A stretch of DNA of 64,000 nucleotides from Williamsia herbipolensis. GTDB taxonomy: Bacteria > Actinomycetota > Actinomycetes > Mycobacteriales > Mycobacteriaceae. The stretch covers positions 1 to 64,000 of the forward strand of contig NZ_JXYP01000022.1 of assembly GCF_000964005.1 (NCBI RefSeq). Reading direction: 5' to 3'. Under the pieces are notes generated by a model. The model ran no database searches. It saw only the letters and a program-made list of their open reading frames with translations, and had not been told where the DNA came from. This document shows, piece after piece, positions 30,859 through 38,832 of this stretch. Each line of letters opens with the position of its first letter. The stretch's first letter is position 1. The position numbers were made by a program, and so were the translations under genes.

Positions 30859-31920
30859 ATGGACTTCGACATCGACACCACCTCGCCTGTTCTGGTCACC
30901 GGGGCCACCGGTTACGTCGCCGGGTGGCTGATCTCCGATCTGCTCGACGCCGGGGTGACCGTGCACGCCGCGGTCCGCGACCCCGGCAACGAGCGCAAGA
31001 CCGCGCATCTGCGTCGACTCGCCGACAACGCCCCCGGCGAGATCCGTTTCTTCGCATCCGATCTGCTCCGCGACGGCTCCTACGACGAGGCCATGGCCGG
31101 GTGTTCGATCGTTTTCCACACCGCCTCTCCGTTCACCACGGCGGTGAAGGATCCGCAGAAGGAACTCGTCGACCCCGCGGTGGAGGGCACGCGCACGGTG
31201 CTCGAGTCGGCCAACCGCACCGAGTCGGTCCGCCGCGTCGTGCTGACCAGCTCGGTGGCCGCGATCTACACCGATGCCGTCGACTGCGAGCGCGCCGGCG
31301 GCACCCTCACCGAGGACGACTGGAACACCTCGGCGACCCTCGACTACGAGCCCTACAACCTGTCGAAGACCCTGGCCGAGAAGAAGGCCTGGGAGATCGC
31401 CGAGGCGCAGTCGCGGTGGGATCTGGTGGTGATCAACCCGTCGTTGGTGATCGGGCCCGCGATCGGACCGAACCCCACCTCGGAGAGTTTCGCGATCGTC
31501 AGCCAGCTCGGCAACGGGATGATGGCGTTCGGTGCGCCGCGCATCAAGATCGGCGTCGTCGACGTCCGTGAGGTCGCCGCCGCGCACGTCCGCGCCGCGT
31601 TCGCGCCCGACGCGAAGGGCCGTCACATCCTGTCCGCGGCCGACACCGATCTGCTCGAGATGGGCAAGGCGCTCCTGCCCCGTTTCGGCCGTCGACGTCC
31701 GCTCCCGCGCTTCCCGTTGCCGATCCCGGTGCTGGTGGCCGTCGCCCCGTTCGTGGGTCGCGACCGACGTTTCGTGAAGCGCTGCTCGGGACGGCCGCTG
31801 CGCCTCGACAGCTCGAAGAGTCGTTCCGCGCTGGGGATCTCGTACCGTCCCATGCAGGAGTCGCTGGAGGAGATGTTCGCCTCGATGCTCGACGCGGGTC
31901 AGATCAAGCTGCTCCGCTGA
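30859..31920 (+). CDS. NAD-dependent epimerase/dehydratase (dihydroflavonol-reductase-like extended SDR)
   Basis: This 353-residue extended SDR has the Rossmann motif VTGATGYVAGWLI, an SDLLRDGSYDEAM binding loop, active-site Ser in VLTSSVAAIY and Tyr-Lys in YNLSKTLAEKKAW. It resembles DFR-like NADPH aldehyde/ketone reductases. The natural substrate is unknown. It follows the GT4 gene by 34 nt but has no counterpart in the Rv3030-3032 cluster that I recall. It converges on the hexapeptide acyltransferase. Confidence 0.85.
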   Translation: MDFDIDTTSPVLVTGATGYVAGWLISDLLDAGVTVHAAVRDPGNERKTAHLRRLADNAPGEIRFFASDLLRDGSYDEAMAGCSIVFHTASPFTTAVKDPQKELVDPAVEGTRTVLESANRTESVRRVVLTSSVAAIYTDAVDCERAGGTLTEDDWNTSATLDYEPYNLSKTLAEKKAWEIAEAQSRWDLVVINPSLVIGPAIGPNPTSESFAIVSQLGNGMMAFGAPRIKIGVVDVREVAAAHVRAAFAPDAKGRHILSAADTDLLEMGKALLPRFGRRRPLPRFPLPIPVLVAVAPFVGRDRRFVKRCSGRPLRLDSSKSRSALGISYRPMQESLEEMFASMLDAGQIKLLR

Positions 31921-31948
31921 GCGGTCGACGCGGCCGGAAGGAGCCGCT

Positions 31949-32695
31949 CTAGGAGGTGCGGGCCGCGGCCTTCTTGCGTTCGATGTCGGCCAGCGCGCGT
32001 TCGAGTTCGGCGCGTTGCGCCGCCCCCTGCTCCCACGCCTCGGCGCGGTTGCGCACCACCTTCGCCGGCGCACCGACGGCGATGGAGAAGTCGGGGACCA
32101 CGCCGCGCACCACGGCGTGCGAGCCGAGCACGCAGCCGCGTCCGACGATGGTGTTGCGCAGCACCGACACCTTCGCCGCGATCCAGGTGTCGGGGCCGAT
32201 ACGGACCGGGCCCTTCACGATGCCCTGGTCCTTGATGGGGACGGTGATGTCGTCCATGCGGTGGTCGAAGTCGCAGATGTAGCACCAGTCGGCCACCAGC
32301 GTGGAGGCACCGATCTCGACGTCGAGGTAGGCGTTGACGACGTTGTTCGCCCCGAACACCGCCTTGTCGCCGATCCTCAGCGATCCCTCGTGGCATCGGA
32401 TGGAGTTGCCGTCGCCGATGTGGACCCACCGACCGATCTCCATACGGGAGAGTTCGGGTGTCGCGTGGATCTCGACGTTGCGGCCGAGGAACACCATGCC
32501 GCGCAACACGATGTGCGGGTTGGCCATCCGGAAACGCCACAGGCGCACGTATCGCACCAGGTACCAGGGCGTCCACGCGCGGTGGCTGATCACCCAGCGC
32601 AGCGAGTCGAGGGTGAGAAATCGCGTCTGAGCAGGGTCGCGACGCCGTCCGGCGCGTCGTCGCGAACGCAGCGAGGCGTTCCACATGCTCGTCAT
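31949..32695 (-). CDS. Hexapeptide-repeat acyltransferase
   Basis: This 248-residue left-handed beta-helix acyltransferase has hexapeptide rungs from about residue 65 to 210 (for example IVLRGMVFLGRNVEIHA, IGDGNSIRCHEGSLRIGDKAVFGANNVVNAYLDVEIGAS, IGPDTWIAAKVSVLRNTIVGRGCVLGSH). The acceptor-loop His is in CDFDHRMDDI. It corresponds by position to Rv3034c, near the methylglucose lipopolysaccharide cluster, so acylation of the polysaccharide is a fair inference. ATG 32695 is chosen; the upstream frame has no homology. Confidence 0.85.
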   Translation of the reverse strand: MTSMWNASLRSRRRAGRRRDPAQTRFLTLDSLRWVISHRAWTPWYLVRYVRLWRFRMANPHIVLRGMVFLGRNVEIHATPELSRMEIGRWVHIGDGNSIRCHEGSLRIGDKAVFGANNVVNAYLDVEIGASTLVADWCYICDFDHRMDDITVPIKDQGIVKGPVRIGPDTWIAAKVSVLRNTIVGRGCVLGSHAVVRGVVPDFSIAVGAPAKVVRNRAEAWEQGAAQRAELERALADIERKKAAARTS

Positions 32696-32789
32696 GGGCT
32701 CACACCCTAACTCCAGGCGTGTCACCGCCTGAGCCGGGGCCGACGCGCCTCGCGATAGGCTCACCGTCGATCGATCAGACAGGAGCACC

Positions 32790-34115
32790 ATGCGACACCC
32801 CCGAACGCGACGGTCCGTCCGGGCCGCGGCAGCGGCCCGTGTCGCAGCGGTGCTCGCCGTCGCCGCGGTCGCCATCAGCTCGTGTTCCGACGGCACCGAC
32901 GACGTGCGGTCGATCCCGAGCGCGGGGTGGTCGAGTTACGGCGGCAACGCCTCGAACTCGAACTTCGCGTACCCGACGTCGCCGAACGATCTCACGTTGT
33001 CGTGGACCAGGCCGACCGGCGGGCCGATCTCGGCGCCGTTGACCATCTCGGGTCGCCAGAATGTCGGTGTCACGTCGCGAACCGACAACGGCTGCAATGT
33101 CTTCGTGCTCGATTCGCGCGCCGGTCGGAAGAACTTCTGCAAGCGGATGACCGCGGGGGTCGAGCTGAACTCGATGCTCGTCGACCAGTACGACAACGTG
33201 TACCTCGGTGAGGCCGGATTGTTCCTGGCCTACACCGGTAGCGGCGGCATCCGGTGGCGCTTCCCCACCGTCGGTGTGCCCGTGTCGGCGAAGTTCGCCG
33301 GGCCCGGCACGGTGCTGGTCACCACGACCCAGGGTCAGGTGCTGCTGTTGGATTCGCAGACCGGTCAGGCGGTGGCGCCGGGGGTGTCGTTGCGTCCTGA
33401 CGCCGACGCGTCGCAGCCGTCGTTCGGTCTCGGCGACTGTGTCTCGGCCGGTCCGAACTGCGCGATCGGGACGAGTCCCGCCGTCGACGAACAGGCACAG
33501 CGGTTCTATCTCAATTTCTGGCCGCAGGGCGCGATCGCCTCGGAGGTGCGGGCGTTGAGCTACAGCGAGGTCAACGGCGACCGCGCGCTGCGCGACAGCT
33601 GGACGACGCAGATCCCCAGCGGCGTGATCGGGACACCCACGCTGTCTGCCGACCGGAAGACGCTCTACGTGTTCGACCGGCTGGGCAGCATCTACGCCCT
33701 CGATGCCGCGACCGGGAAGCGCAAGTGGGACTTCTTCATCGGCGGGTACGGCTTCGGCACGATGACGGTCTCACCGGACGGCACCATCGTGCCGACCGGG
33801 GTGATCGGGGCGCCGTTGCGGGCCATCCGCGATCGCGGCGACAAGGCCGAGGCGGCCTGGCAGCGCACCGATCTGCAGACCGTGAGCCTCTCGGCGCTGA
33901 CGTCGGCGAAGACGCTGTGGACGGTGGTCCGGGCGGGCGACGACAAGGCCCTGAAACTCCTCGAGGTGTCGGCGACCGACGGCACCACGAAGCGGACCCT
34001 CGATCTCCCGCAGGCGGTCGGGTTCACGACCGGTGTGGCGGTGTCGTCGTCGGGTCGTGTCGCCACGGCCACCAACCTCGGCGAGGTCTACTTCTTCGAC
34101 GCACCCAAGAGCTGA
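32790..34115 (+). CDS. PQQ-like beta-propeller lipoprotein
   Basis: This 441-residue predicted lipoprotein has a basic N-terminus, hydrophobic stretch and lipobox ending in ISSCSDG at about residue 32. The rest is built of about seven PQQ/WD-like beta-propeller blades, for example GCNVFVLDSRAGRKNFCKRM, VLVTTTQGQVLLLDSQTG and TLYVFDRLGSIYALDAATGKRKWDF. It is equivalent to Rv3035. It probably acts as an extracytoplasmic scaffold or assembly factor; no enzymatic function is claimed. The 3' end is 6 nt from the convergent DUF222/HNH gene. Confidence 0.85.
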   Translation: MRHPRTRRSVRAAAAARVAAVLAVAAVAISSCSDGTDDVRSIPSAGWSSYGGNASNSNFAYPTSPNDLTLSWTRPTGGPISAPLTISGRQNVGVTSRTDNGCNVFVLDSRAGRKNFCKRMTAGVELNSMLVDQYDNVYLGEAGLFLAYTGSGGIRWRFPTVGVPVSAKFAGPGTVLVTTTQGQVLLLDSQTGQAVAPGVSLRPDADASQPSFGLGDCVSAGPNCAIGTSPAVDEQAQRFYLNFWPQGAIASEVRALSYSEVNGDRALRDSWTTQIPSGVIGTPTLSADRKTLYVFDRLGSIYALDAATGKRKWDFFIGGYGFGTMTVSPDGTIVPTGVIGAPLRAIRDRGDKAEAAWQRTDLQTVSLSALTSAKTLWTVVRAGDDKALKLLEVSATDGTTKRTLDLPQAVGFTTGVAVSSSGRVATATNLGEVYFFDAPKS

Positions 34116-34121
34116 CGGCCT

Positions 34122-35636
34122 TCACGCCGCCCAGGTGATCGGCCACCGAGGCCAGACGATGTCGATGCGCGGGGCACGCGGGCGCCGCTCGGCCGCTAGG
34201 TGGGCGAGCTGGTGTTCGATGTCGCTGACCGTCGGTGGTGGTTCGAGGATGTCGGGCGAATCTTGGTGCAGTAGTTCGTCGATCCGGTGTAGATGGTTGG
34301 CGCGGAGCTTTTCGGGTGGGTCGGTGTTGCGTCTCCAGCCATACCGTCCGCGGTCAGGGCCCTCGGTGATCTTCTCGGTCGACCACTGATGCGGTTCGGA
34401 TCCGACGGCCCGGTTGTGGCGTCCACAAGCCGGGGCCAGATGTGGCGCGTCCGTGAGTCCGCCGTCGGACCAATCGGCTTCGGCGTGATGCATCTCGGTG
34501 TGCGCGAACGGAACACCGCAGTCGTCTTTACTGCAACCCTTGTACTGCGCGAAGGCCATCAACCGCTGCGCCTGCGACGCCAATCGCTGGGACCGGCCGA
34601 AGAACAGCGGCTCGTTCGTGACATCGCTGAACACAGCGAGATGCGGCTGGGCGTCGGCGGCGAGCTTCACGACATCGCTGATCGGGAGGTCAGAACCGGC
34701 GGCGGTGCGCGCTACACCGGCATGCTCGCGCAGTTGAGCGTCGGTGATGGACACGATGATCTGCGGCGGCAAACCACGATGCGACCCACCGAGCAGGCCA
34801 CCGTTCACCGCAGCCTCCAAAAGCGCCTTGAACGCGTCATGGTTCCGCTGACTCTGGCTGCGGTAGTCGCGGTCGGCTGCCTCTTTCAGCAGCTCTGGAT
34901 CGGCGTCGCCGTGATCACCCTTCGGTGACTGGTCGTCGTCGGGGTTGTTCATCCCGGGCGCGGCCCACTTCGCCACAACGACGTCGAACAGCGCTCGCGT
35001 GATCGGATCCAGCGTCGCGGTCAGCTTCGACATCAACTGCGAGTCCTGGCAACCGAGGTTCAGCTTCCGATTCCGTGCCCGGTCGCGGTCGTCGGTCAGT
35101 TGCCCGTCGGGGTCGAGATGCGCCAACAACCGCACACCGGCGGCGCCGATCTCTCTCGGTGTCAACGTGGTCGCGAACTCAGCGAGGGTTTGCTCTGCAC
35201 GCGCACGCTGCTCGGCATCGACCGCTGCGGGAATCTTGGCCAACACGTCCAACACAGCGTGGACGTGGTCGGGACCGATGGTGCCGGCGGCCAACTCGCG
35301 AGCCGTGTTCGGGCACACCGGTGGCAGTTTCTCGCCGGTCATCGCGTGCATGGGCTCCAGCGCCTGCACTGCCTGCAGGCGTTTCTTGGGGTGGGTGATG
35401 CGCAGTTTCGTCTGCAGGAACTCGGTGACGGTCACGCATCCCACGGCGCGGTGGGCGTCGCGGTCGGAGACCTCGAGGATCCGCTGGTTACCGATGGACT
35501 CGAATTGGCGGACAACGGTGTGGTGGTCGATCGCCAGTTGTGCGACGGTCTCGTCGTCGTGGGCGTCTGCGGTCTCCGCAGCGATCTCTGCCACGAGAGA
35601 TTGCAGGGCAGCGTATTTCGTCACGAGATCGTTCAC
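34122..35636 (-). CDS. DUF222/13E12-type protein with C-terminal HNH nuclease domain
   Basis: This 504-residue member of the actinobacterial 13E12 repeat family has an N-terminal DUF222 domain (about residues 20-330), including VLEPMHAMTGEKL-type and DRDRARNRKLNLG segments. The C-terminal HNH motif (CSKDDCGVPFAHTEMHHAEADWSDGG ... LAPACGRHNRAV) holds the paired Cys and His ligands. Such genes are repetitive in Mycobacteriales and are often DNA-damage inducible. A good LexA-type box and a -10-like TAGAAT lie 35-55 nt upstream of the start. The neighbourhood holds an inverted repeat and tandem repeats, consistent with a recently arrived element. The nuclease target is unknown. Confidence 0.9.
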   Translation of the reverse strand: MNDLVTKYAALQSLVAEIAAETADAHDDETVAQLAIDHHTVVRQFESIGNQRILEVSDRDAHRAVGCVTVTEFLQTKLRITHPKKRLQAVQALEPMHAMTGEKLPPVCPNTARELAAGTIGPDHVHAVLDVLAKIPAAVDAEQRARAEQTLAEFATTLTPREIGAAGVRLLAHLDPDGQLTDDRDRARNRKLNLGCQDSQLMSKLTATLDPITRALFDVVVAKWAAPGMNNPDDDQSPKGDHGDADPELLKEAADRDYRSQSQRNHDAFKALLEAAVNGGLLGGSHRGLPPQIIVSITDAQLREHAGVARTAAGSDLPISDVVKLAADAQPHLAVFSDVTNEPLFFGRSQRLASQAQRLMAFAQYKGCSKDDCGVPFAHTEMHHAEADWSDGGLTDAPHLAPACGRHNRAVGSEPHQWSTEKITEGPDRGRYGWRRNTDPPEKLRANHLHRIDELLHQDSPDILEPPPTVSDIEHQLAHLAAERRPRAPRIDIVWPRWPITWAA

Positions 35637-35674
35637 GGACCGCCCCCTCCCCAGGTGTGACTGTACGTCTATTC

Positions 35675-35690
35675 TAGCACGTGTGTTCGA
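35675..35690 (-). promoter_or_regulatory. Candidate SOS (LexA) box of the DUF222/HNH gene
   Basis: On the minus strand the sequence TCGAACACACGTGCTA matches the mycobacterial LexA consensus TCGAACACATGTTCGA at 13 of 16 positions. It is joined to a -10-like TAGAAT (35671-35676), so a bound repressor would cover the promoter. The start codon lies 38 nt downstream. Confidence 0.6.
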
Positions 35691-35781
35691 GGTGTGGAGG
35701 ATTGACTTTGGTGAATAGTGTTAAACGTGAGTGTATTTCGAGTGGGTGGTTGGGTTCTACTGCCGCTGACGGTGCGGAAGC

Positions 35782-35846
35782 CGGACGCCGAGTGTGCGTT
35801 GTTTCGTTGTCGGCGTGCGGTGTGTTGTCAGCACACTCGGCGTCCG
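35782..35846. repeat. 16-bp inverted repeat with a 33-nt spacer
   Basis: The arms CGGACGCCGAGTGTGC (35782-35797) and GCACACTCGGCGTCCG (35831-35846) are perfectly complementary and enclose 33 bases. It sits between the DUF222/HNH gene and the methyltransferase, immediately before the 58-bp tandem repeats. It could be the terminus of a small mobile element, a stem in a transcript, or a bidirectional terminator. Confidence 0.85.
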
Positions 35847-35847
35847 T

Positions 35848-35978
35848 TTCCACACAGTCAGCATCTCTGGCTCACATCGCGCAGTGATTGCATTTCCGCC
35901 GCCGATTCCACACAGTCAGCATCTCTGGCTCACGTCGCGCAGTGATTGCGTTTCCGCCGCCGATTCCACACAGTCAGC
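35848..35978. repeat. 58-bp tandem repeat, about 2.3 copies
   Basis: The unit beginning TTCCACACAGTCAGCATC occurs at 35848-35905 and 35906-35963, differing at two positions (A/G both times), with a third partial copy of 15 bases at 35964-35978. Each full unit contains TCAC-N8-GTGA. There are no unique spacers, so this is not a CRISPR array. The copies stop just short of the methyltransferase stop codon. Confidence 0.9.
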
Positions 35979-35983
35979 GCAAA

Positions 35984-36949
35984 CTACGCGGGCTTCCGGC
36001 CGGTGATGACGATGTTGTAGAAGAACTTCGGGGGGACGACCTTGCGGAGGACGTTCTCGTCGAGCCAGGTGAGGCGCTTCCAGCCGCCGAACGCGAAACG
36101 CGCCCAGCCCCAGCCGAGCTTCTCCGGCGGCACCGCGGCCTCGAAGGTGCGCACCGGCCACCCGAGCATCGCCGCGGCGAACTCCTCGGTGGTGGTCGAC
36201 ACCTCGACCGCACCTGCACTGCGTGAGATCGACTCCAGGCCCGCGGGATCGAAGGTGTGGATGTCGACGACGGCCTCGAGCGCGGCGGCGCGGGAGGACT
36301 CGTCGAGTTCGGCCTGCGGTCGCCGCCACGACTGCAGTGGCCCCAGCTTGGTCACGGTGGTCGTCGCCGCCCAGGTGGCACGACTGAGCCAGCGCGCGTA
36401 GAAATCGCCGATGGTCGACGGCTCACCCGCGAAGATGAAACGCCCACCCGGCTTGAGCACGCGGAGCACCTCGCGCAACGCCTGCTCGACGTCGGGGATG
36501 TGGTGCAGGACAGCGTGTCCCACCACGAGGTCGAAGGTGTCGTCCTCGTAGGGGATGGTCTCGGCGTCGGCGACGCGACCGTCGACATCGAGGCCGAGGT
36601 TCTTCCCGTTGCGCAGCGCGACCTTGACCATGCCCGGCGACAGATCGGTCACCGAGCCGCGCTCGGCGACACCTGACTGCATGAGGTTGAGAAGGAAGAA
36701 GCCGGTGCCGCAACCGAGTTCGAGGGCACGCCCGTAGGGCAGCGACTCGGTGGCGCCGGCGGCGTCGAAACGCCCACGGGCGTAGTCGATGCAGCGCTCG
36801 TCGTAGGAGATCGACCACTTCTCGTCGTAGGTCTCGGCCTCCCAGTCGTGGTAGAGCACCTGGGCGAGTTTGGTGTCGGCGAGTGCGGCCTGGACCTGCT
36901 CGGCCGAGGCGTGGGGATTGGGCGCGGGATCGTGCGGGGAGGCGGTCAT
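35984..36949 (-). CDS. SAM-dependent methyltransferase (Rv3038c-like)
   Basis: This 321-residue class I methyltransferase has motif I ALELGCGTGFFLLNL, then VTDLSPGMVKVA, PYEDDTFDLVVGHAVLHHIPDVEQAL and VLKPGGRFIFAGEPS. The C-terminal roughly 120 residues are an extension shared with mycobacterial Rv3038c (FGGWKRLTWLDENVLRKVVPPKFFYNI). The substrate is unknown. The gene lies directly downstream of the enoyl-CoA hydratase with a 7-nt gap and is likely cotranscribed. Confidence 0.85.
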   Translation of the reverse strand: MTASPHDPAPNPHASAEQVQAALADTKLAQVLYHDWEAETYDEKWSISYDERCIDYARGRFDAAGATESLPYGRALELGCGTGFFLLNLMQSGVAERGSVTDLSPGMVKVALRNGKNLGLDVDGRVADAETIPYEDDTFDLVVGHAVLHHIPDVEQALREVLRVLKPGGRFIFAGEPSTIGDFYARWLSRATWAATTTVTKLGPLQSWRRPQAELDESSRAAALEAVVDIHTFDPAGLESISRSAGAVEVSTTTEEFAAAMLGWPVRTFEAAVPPEKLGWGWARFAFGGWKRLTWLDENVLRKVVPPKFFYNIVITGRKPA

Positions 36950-36956
36950 CTGCGGC

Positions 36957-37745
36957 TCACTTACCGGTGAAGGAGGCCTTGCCCGGCCCGTTGTCGACGA
37001 ACGATTTCATGCCGATGGCGCGATCCTCGGTGGCGAACAGCGAGGCGAACAGGTGCGCCTCGATCTTGAGTCCGGTGTCGAGGTCGGTGTCGAGGCCCTC
37101 GTCGATGGCGGCCTTCGCCGCGGCGAGCGCGACGCTCGCTGCTCCTGCGAACTTGGATGCCCACGCGAGTGCGGCGTTGTAGACCTCGTCGGGTGCGACG
37201 ACCTCGTCGACCAGACCGATCTGTAGCGCCTCCTCGGCGCCGACGAAACGACCGGTGAACACCATGTCCTTGGCGCGGGGCGCGCCGATGAGACGCGCGA
37301 GCCGCTGCGTACCGCCGCCGCCGGGGATCACACCCAGCAGGATCTCGGGCACGCCGAGCTTGGCGTTGTCGCCGGCGATGCGGCGATCGGCGCCGAGGGC
37401 GACCTCGAGTCCACCGCCGAGGGCGTATCCGGTGATGGCCGCGACGGTCGGCTTGGGGATCGAGGCGATCGCGCCGAGGCCCGACTGCAGCCGTCCGGCG
37501 ACCTTGCTCATCTCGGCGAACGTCATGTCGTTCATCTCTTTGATGTCGGCGCCGGCGGCGAGCACCTTCGGCCCGCCGTAGACGACGACGGCCTTGATCG
37601 CGTCGTCCTCGGTCGCGGCGAGCGCGGCGTCGGCGAGCTCCTGCTGGACCTGCCGGTTGAGGGCGTTCATCGGCGGCCGGTTCAGCAGGATCGTCCCGAC
37701 TCCGGGGTGATCGGCGCTGGTCTCGAGGGTGACGAATTCAGGCAT
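36957..37745 (-). CDS. echA17: Enoyl-CoA hydratase/isomerase
   Basis: This 262-residue crotonase-fold protein is equivalent in position to EchA17 (Rv3039c). The oxyanion-hole segments are AAGADIKEMND and ITGYALGGGLEVALGADRRIA, and the catalytic loop includes LGVPEILLGVIPGGGGTQRLARLIG, with Glu residues in the usual places. It should hydrate trans-2-enoyl-CoA in fatty-acid breakdown. It is first in a two-gene unit with the methyltransferase and divergent from the esterase gene. Confidence 0.92.
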   Translation of the reverse strand: MPEFVTLETSADHPGVGTILLNRPPMNALNRQVQQELADAALAATEDDAIKAVVVYGGPKVLAAGADIKEMNDMTFAEMSKVAGRLQSGLGAIASIPKPTVAAITGYALGGGLEVALGADRRIAGDNAKLGVPEILLGVIPGGGGTQRLARLIGAPRAKDMVFTGRFVGAEEALQIGLVDEVVAPDEVYNAALAWASKFAGAASVALAAAKAAIDEGLDTDLDTGLKIEAHLFASLFATEDRAIGMKSFVDNGPGKASFTGK

Positions 37746-37864
37746 GGACGCAGGCTACCGGTAGTGCGGCTGGTTCGACATCGTCGGGTGGCGTGCCCGT
37801 CCACCCCGCGACGACACCCGCCGAACACGCCCCGGGACAACCCCCGAGCGGCGATGATGGCCCG

Positions 37865-38767
37865 ATGTCGACACCGACCGACCCCACCGCTGTGCACCCC
37901 GATCTGCCGCGGTGGACACGCGCGTTGCCCGCCAACCCGATCGGGCCGACGTCGAGCCGTCTCATCCGTGCCGCCACGGGCGTGGTGTCGCTCATCCCCG
38001 ACCGCCGCGTGGAGACCGTGGCGGTGTCGGAGACCGCGTCGATACGCCTGTTCGGCCCGCGCACACCCGGGACGACGACGCCCGCCCTGGTGTGGATGCA
38101 CGGCGGCGGCTACGTGATCGGTACGGCGCGCCAGGACGACGCCATCTGCCGCACCTACGCCGAGAGACTCGGGCTGCTCGTGGCGTCGGTGGAGTACCGG
38201 TTGGCGCCCGATCACCCCTATCCGGCAGGTCTCGAGGACTGTTACGCCGCCCTGACGTGGCTGGCCCGGCAACCGACCGTGGATCCTGCACGCATCGTCG
38301 TCGCGGGGGCGAGTGCCGGCGGCGGGCTGGCGGCCGCACTCGTCAACCTCGCGCACGACCGCGGTGAGGTGACCCCGGCGTTCCAACTCCTCGTCTACCC
38401 CATGCTCGACGACCGCACCGTCGCCACTCCGCCCGAGCAGGCGGGCTCGCACCATCTGTGGAGCGCGCGCAGCAACGTCTACGGCTGGTCGGCCTACCTC
38501 GGCGACGCCGACCGGGCCACGGCGGTACCGGCCCGCCGCACCGACCTCACCGGCCTGCCGCCGACCTGGATCGGGGTCGGTACCCACGACCTGTTCCACG
38601 ACGAGGACCTCGCCTACGCCCGCCGCCTCGCCGACGCGGGCGTCCCGGTCGAGACCGAGGTCGTGCCCGGCGCCTTCCATGCCTTCGACGTCTTCGCGGC
38701 GCGCACGGCGGTGGCGCGCTCGTTCGTCGACTCGCAGATCGCGGCCGTACGCCGGGTGCTCGGGTAG
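37865..38767 (+). CDS. HSL-family alpha/beta-hydrolase (esterase/lipase)
   Basis: This 300-residue hydrolase of the hormone-sensitive-lipase group has the oxyanion motif MHGGGYVIG, nucleophile Ser in VAGASAGGGLAAAL, catalytic Asp in GTHDLFHDE and His in PGAFHAFD. It should hydrolyse short-to-medium acyl esters. ATG 37865 is chosen because homology begins soon after. It has no counterpart in the Rv3039c-3040c interval and is probably an insertion with the polymerase and M13 genes that follow. Confidence 0.88.
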   Translation: MSTPTDPTAVHPDLPRWTRALPANPIGPTSSRLIRAATGVVSLIPDRRVETVAVSETASIRLFGPRTPGTTTPALVWMHGGGYVIGTARQDDAICRTYAERLGLLVASVEYRLAPDHPYPAGLEDCYAALTWLARQPTVDPARIVVAGASAGGGLAAALVNLAHDRGEVTPAFQLLVYPMLDDRTVATPPEQAGSHHLWSARSNVYGWSAYLGDADRATAVPARRTDLTGLPPTWIGVGTHDLFHDEDLAYARRLADAGVPVETEVVPGAFHAFDVFAARTAVARSFVDSQIAAVRRVLG

Positions 38768-38832
38768 TTCGGGACGGTCACGATCTCACGCGTCGGCCCT
38801 CGACGCCGGTCGCCGTCGCCTAGGGTCGATCC

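Larger units (their letters stand above)
35637..35983. other. Intergenic stretch with SOS box, inverted repeat and tandem repeats
   Basis: This roughly 350-bp gap is visibly poorer in GC around 35700-35760 than the rest of the window. It holds the promoter of the DUF222/HNH gene, a 16-bp inverted repeat and a 58-bp tandem repeat, listed separately. Several short open frames span the repeats, but they lack homology and are most likely non-coding. Confidence 0.7.

Noticed and set aside
34122-35636. Prophage nuclease
   Set aside because: The DUF222-HNH architecture is the chromosomal 13E12 family; no phage structural or integrase genes are near.
35848-35978. CRISPR array
   Set aside because: The repeats are directly joined with no unique spacers and there is no cas gene nearby.
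35681-36226. Short plus-strand open frames over the 58-bp repeats
   Set aside because: They arise because 58 bp is not a multiple of three and the repeats happen to lack stops in several frames; no homology.
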